A stretch of DNA of 64,000 nt from Asanoa ishikariensis (GTDB lineage Bacteria > Actinomycetota > Actinomycetes > Mycobacteriales > Micromonosporaceae), in contig NZ_FNQB01000004.1 of assembly GCF_900107455.1 (NCBI RefSeq), forward strand, positions 568,193-632,192. Reading direction: 5' to 3'. The notes beneath the pieces are model-generated. The model had not been told where the DNA came from. It was given only the letters and a program-made list of their open reading frames with translations, and did not search any database. Shown piece after piece: positions 61,109-64,000 of the stretch (position 1 is the stretch's first letter; every line of letters starts with the position of its first letter). The translations under genes were made by a program, and so were the position numbers.

Positions 61109-62455
61109 ATGAAAGCGAAGCGAATCGCGACCGCGCTCGCGCTTGCCCTGGCCGCCACCACCGCGCTCGCCGCGTGTGGCAGCGACAAGGACAGCGCCGA
61201 CTCCGCCGGCGGCAAGACCGTCAACTGGTGGACCTGGGACGAGCGCCAGGCGGCCTCGTACAAGAAATGCCTTCCGGGCTTCGAGGCGGCCAACCCGGGC
61301 ATCACCGTGAAGATCTCGCAGTACGCCGTCGACGACTACTTCACCAAGCTGACCGCCGGTTTCGTCTCCGGGGCGGCGCCCGACGCCTTCCAGAACAGCG
61401 TGCCGCTGCTGGGGGCGTACGCCGGTCAGAAGCAGATCATGGCGCTCGACGACCAGATCAAGAAGACCAACTACGACCTGTCGGTCTTCGACATCGGCGT
61501 CGAGTCGTGGAAGTACACCGACGGCAAGCAGTACGGCATCCCGCTCGACTGGGCCGGCGCCGCGATCTACTTCAACGAGGACAAGGCCACCAAGGCCGGT
61601 GTCACCGCGGACGACATCGCCAACATGACCTGGAACCCGGACGACGGCGGCACGTTCGACACCATCGTCACCAAGCTGACCGTCGACAAGAACGGCAAGC
61701 GGGGCGACCAGCCCGGCTTCGACAAGACCAAGATCGCGACGTACGGCATCGCCTCTCTGGCCTCCGGTGACTTCAACGGGCAGACCTCGTGGAACCCGTT
61801 CGTCTCCACGACCGGCTGGCGGCTCGGCGACAAGCCGGCCTGGCCGACCAAGTTCCCTTACGACGACCCGAACTTCGTGAAGACGCTCGAGTACATCAAG
61901 GGCCTCGGCGACCGCGGTCTCATGCCCAAGTTCGGGCAGCTCACCGTGGCCGGCAGCCAGCAGATCGGTTCCGGCCAGGTCGCGATGGCGCAGGGCGGCA
62001 CGTGGGACGCCACCTCGATGACCAAGATCCCCGGCGTCAAGGTCGGTGTCGCGCCGACGGTCAAGGGTCCCCAAGGCCGCTCGATGATCAGCAACTCGAA
62101 CGCCAACAACATCTACGCGGGTACGAAGAACCTCGACTCGACGTGGAAGTGGGTCACCTACATGGGCTCGGAGGCGTGCCAGTCGACCGCCGGCGCGGAC
62201 GCCACGTTCCTCCCGTCGATCGCCAAGTCGCTCCAGGCCGCGGTCGACGCGCAGAAGAAGGACGGGCTCGACCTGACCGGCTTCGTGAACGCGCTGAACA
62301 ACGGCGAGCTGTACCCGGCCCCGCCGACCGCCAACGGCCAGCAGCTCGTGGACACGATCCAGCCGCTGTTCGAGGCGTACTTCAGCGGTGAGAAGGACAA
62401 GGCCGTGTTCCCCGAGATGGCCGCGAAGACACAGGAGATCCTCGCGAAGCAGTAG
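61109..62455 (+). CDS. Sugar ABC substrate-binding lipoprotein
   Basis: 448 residues from ATG 61109 (AGGA upstream). Lipoprotein signal with lipidated C23 (LAAC), then an SBP_bac_1 fold (VNWWTWDERQ, YGIPLDWAGAAIYFNEDKA, GQVAMAQGGTWDATSM). It binds the oligosaccharide for the two permeases upstream. It lies 114 bases after the GH95 gene, in which I saw no clear promoter or hairpin. Confidence 0.94.
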   Translation: MKAKRIATALALALAATTALAACGSDKDSADSAGGKTVNWWTWDERQAASYKKCLPGFEAANPGITVKISQYAVDDYFTKLTAGFVSGAAPDAFQNSVPLLGAYAGQKQIMALDDQIKKTNYDLSVFDIGVESWKYTDGKQYGIPLDWAGAAIYFNEDKATKAGVTADDIANMTWNPDDGGTFDTIVTKLTVDKNGKRGDQPGFDKTKIATYGIASLASGDFNGQTSWNPFVSTTGWRLGDKPAWPTKFPYDDPNFVKTLEYIKGLGDRGLMPKFGQLTVAGSQQIGSGQVAMAQGGTWDATSMTKIPGVKVGVAPTVKGPQGRSMISNSNANNIYAGTKNLDSTWKWVTYMGSEACQSTAGADATFLPSIAKSLQAAVDAQKKDGLDLTGFVNALNNGELYPAPPTANGQQLVDTIQPLFEAYFSGEKDKAVFPEMAAKTQEILAKQ

Positions 62456-62463
62456 CACCCGGT

Positions 62464-62493
62464 GCCGGGGGCGGGCGCTGTTCCGCCCCCGGC
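62464..62493 (+). terminator. Intrinsic terminator after sugar-binding protein gene
   Basis: GCCGGGGGCGG (62464-62474) and CCGCCCCCGGC (62483-62493) form a perfect 11-bp GC-rich stem with an 8-base loop, 8 bases after the stop. It separates the importer operon from the ROK regulator gene. Confidence 0.8.
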
Positions 62494-62557
62494 GCGCCGG
62501 CTGCCGTATCGTCCATGTGCGACCTAGCGCCGGCTCTTTGAGCAAAGGATTCCAGCA

Positions 62558-63727
62558 ATGCATCAACCAGGCGCCGCCGTCGCGCTCCTCAAGGGAGCGT
62601 CCGCGGCAGCCGCCGACGTCTTCCGGGCCATCCTGACCCGGGGCCCGATCAGCCGGATCGACATCGCGCGGCTCCTGGGCCTCTCGCAGGCGGCGGTCAC
62701 CAAGGCGGTCGGCCCGCTGTTGGACGTCGGACTCGTCTCCGACGAGCTCGAGCTTCCGCGCGACGGCCAGCCGGGCCGTCCGGCCAACCCGCTGATGGTC
62801 GTCGCCGACGCGCTGCTCTCGATCGGCATCAAGGTCAATGCGGACGAGATCGTGGGCGTGGCGACGGACCTGCGCACGACGGTGCTCGCCGCCAACCGGC
62901 GCGCGCTGAAGACCACCACACCGCAGGCGACCGTCGACGCCATCGCGGCGACGGTGGCGGACCTGGCCGACGCACTCGGCGACCGCGCCGACCGCCTCTG
63001 CGCGGTAGGGGTCAGCGTCTCGGGCGACGTCGACGCACACAGCGGCGTCGTCCGCGAGTCGGCCATCATGGGCTGGACGGACGTGCCGTTGGGCGCCCTA
63101 CTGGCTGGCCGACTGGACCGCGAGGTGCTGGTCGAGAACGACGTCCGCGCGCTGACGATCGGCGAACACTGGTTCGGCGTCGGTGTCGGCACGGACCTGT
63201 TCGCGATCGTCACGATCGGCCGAGGCATCGGCAGCGGCCTGCACGTCAACGGCGAGGTAGTCGAGGGCGCCTACGGCGTAGCCGGCGAGATCGGTCATCT
63301 CCCACTCACGTCGCCGGACCGGATCTGCCCCTGCGGCCGCCGAGGCTGTGTCGAGGCGGTAGCCGGCACACCCGCGATCGTCGCCGAGGTGTCCCGCGCC
63401 CACGGCCGAGACCTGTCGATCGGCGAGATCGTCGAACTGGCACACGAAGGCGACCCGGCCGCGGTCCAGACGTTCGAACACGCGGCGACGGTGATCGGCA
63501 CCGCGATCGCGACGTTGGTCAACCTCACCGGCCCCGAACTGGTCATCATCGGCGGCGAGGCGGTCAGCAACTTCGACCTCTTCGAGCCGCACCTGCGGGC
63601 GTCCTTCGCCGAACACGCCTTCGGAGCGGCCGGCCGCTGCCAGATCGTCACCAGGCCGCACACGTTCGAGGACTGGGCGCGCGGCGCGTCGGCCGCCGCC
63701 ATCCGGCACCTCGCCGAAAACCGATAG
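62558..63727 (+). CDS. ROK-family transcriptional regulator
   Basis: 389 residues: N-terminal winged HTH (about 20-75, ISRIDIARLLGLSQAAVTKAV), then a ROK domain with the zinc motif CPCGRRGCVEA and the sugar-kinase-like GYAVAGEIGHLP-type ENDV and GEIGH motifs. ROK regulators sense sugars and usually control nearby glycan-use genes, so this is the likely regulator of the whole locus. An AAAGGA ribosome-binding site precedes the ATG, and CTTTG/CAAAG (62536-62547) forms a small palindrome just upstream. Confidence 0.93.
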   Translation: MHQPGAAVALLKGASAAAADVFRAILTRGPISRIDIARLLGLSQAAVTKAVGPLLDVGLVSDELELPRDGQPGRPANPLMVVADALLSIGIKVNADEIVGVATDLRTTVLAANRRALKTTTPQATVDAIAATVADLADALGDRADRLCAVGVSVSGDVDAHSGVVRESAIMGWTDVPLGALLAGRLDREVLVENDVRALTIGEHWFGVGVGTDLFAIVTIGRGIGSGLHVNGEVVEGAYGVAGEIGHLPLTSPDRICPCGRRGCVEAVAGTPAIVAEVSRAHGRDLSIGEIVELAHEGDPAAVQTFEHAATVIGTAIATLVNLTGPELVIIGGEAVSNFDLFEPHLRASFAEHAFGAAGRCQIVTRPHTFEDWARGASAAAIRHLAENR

Positions 63728-63761
63728 GTCACGGACGGGCCGACCGCTGATACTGGCCCTC

Positions 63762-64000
63762 GTGGCGAAGGAAGACGTTCTGGCCAAGGTCGAGGCCGAC
63801 CTGCGCCGCGGCCACTCGCATCCCGCGATGCAACGCCTGTCCAGCCTCACGGCCGCGTACCCGGACGACCTGGATGTGCGCGCCGCCCGGGCGGCGCTCT
63901 GCCGGCAGGTCGGCAACCTGACCGAGGCCGGCCGGTGGGGCTTCCTCACCGAGGACACGGGCGAACAAGAGATCGCCGCGTTCGAGCGGGCCTATCCGGT
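63762..64000 (+). CDS. DUF6584-like TPR-type protein (N-terminal part)
   Basis: The frame from GTG 63762 runs off the right edge, so only 79 residues are visible: VAKEDVLAKVEADLRRGHSH, AMQRLSSLTAAYPDDLDVRA, QVGNLTEAGRWGFL. Helical pairs with an AGRW motif match a family of uncharacterised actinobacterial proteins that I associate with DUF6584. Function unknown. Confidence 0.75.
   Translation, partial: MAKEDVLAKVEADLRRGHSHPAMQRLSSLTAAYPDDLDVRAARAALCRQVGNLTEAGRWGFLTEDTGEQEIAAFERAYP

Noticed and set aside
1-64000. tRNA or rRNA genes
   Set aside because: No stretch with the usual conserved T-loop sequence or long rRNA-like sequence was noticed on either strand; a covariance-model search was not possible here.

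Overview
The window is very GC-rich, densely packed actinobacterial chromosome. Gene content (mycothiol-enzyme-like DinB protein, ECF sigma/anti-sigma pair, MoxR-DUF58-VWA operon, many GTG starts, ATGA-type overlaps) and an AAGGGTCCCTTGTTA-type hairpin at 53020-53065 suggest a Micromonosporaceae-like organism; that family assignment is inference. No rRNA, tRNA, CRISPR array, transposase or prophage was seen.

Layout. 1-7.5 kb: end of a two-component system, a small membrane protein, a TetR regulator and a LUD-domain gene whose 5' ends run into each other, a ClpC-type ATPase, a DUF2267/PCD-like protein and an AraC regulator. 7.5-10.2 kb: a drug-type ABC exporter followed by a graveyard of AraC-regulator fragments and a duplicated 44-bp element. 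10.2-12.9 kb: a secreted TSP3-repeat protein with a pre-toxin-like hydrophobic segment and a C-terminal PD-(D/E)xK nuclease-like domain, followed by a small cytosolic protein that is a candidate immunity partner. 12.9-16.7 kb: GlxA-type regulator, HD hydrolase, quinone-reductase-like enzyme, glycosyltransferase. 16.8-21.5 kb: HtrA-like protease, MoxR, DUF58 and two VWA proteins. 21.5-24.4 kb: formamidase, FmdB and an FAD monooxygenase. 24.4-27.5 kb: GT-C membrane protein, ECF sigma factor and zinc-finger anti-sigma factor.

27.5-48.2 kb is a two-arm catabolic island around an IclR regulator. The minus-strand arm has eleven genes, nearly all overlapping by 4 bp: IclR, CitE-like lyase, cyclase, two full MmgE/PrpD proteins, DUF3891, a PNPOx-like protein, an EthD-like protein, a short MmgE/PrpD-like protein, an LLM oxidoreductase and another MmgE/PrpD protein. 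The plus-strand arm is a complete Liv-type ABC importer followed by MmgE/PrpD, Asp/Glu racemase, a FAD oxidoreductase, a hydantoinase-like amidohydrolase and a CoA-transferase. The substrate is not evident; a cyclic amide or imide, or a polycarboxylate, is a reasonable guess. A frameshifted tannase-family pseudogene follows.

49.7-52.6 kb holds a membrane protein and a small protein that share a short glycine-rich motif at opposite termini, plus a TPR protein; this resembles amyloid-type homotypic signalling partners. 52.6-53.7 kb has an RGYD-repeat protein and a DinB-like enzyme. 53.8-63.7 kb is a glycan-utilisation locus: SGNH esterase and GH36 alpha-galactosidase on one strand; two sugar-ABC permeases, a GH95 fucosidase carrying an in-frame 54-bp tandem repeat, a sugar-binding lipoprotein and a ROK regulator on the other. 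The window ends inside a DUF6584-like gene.
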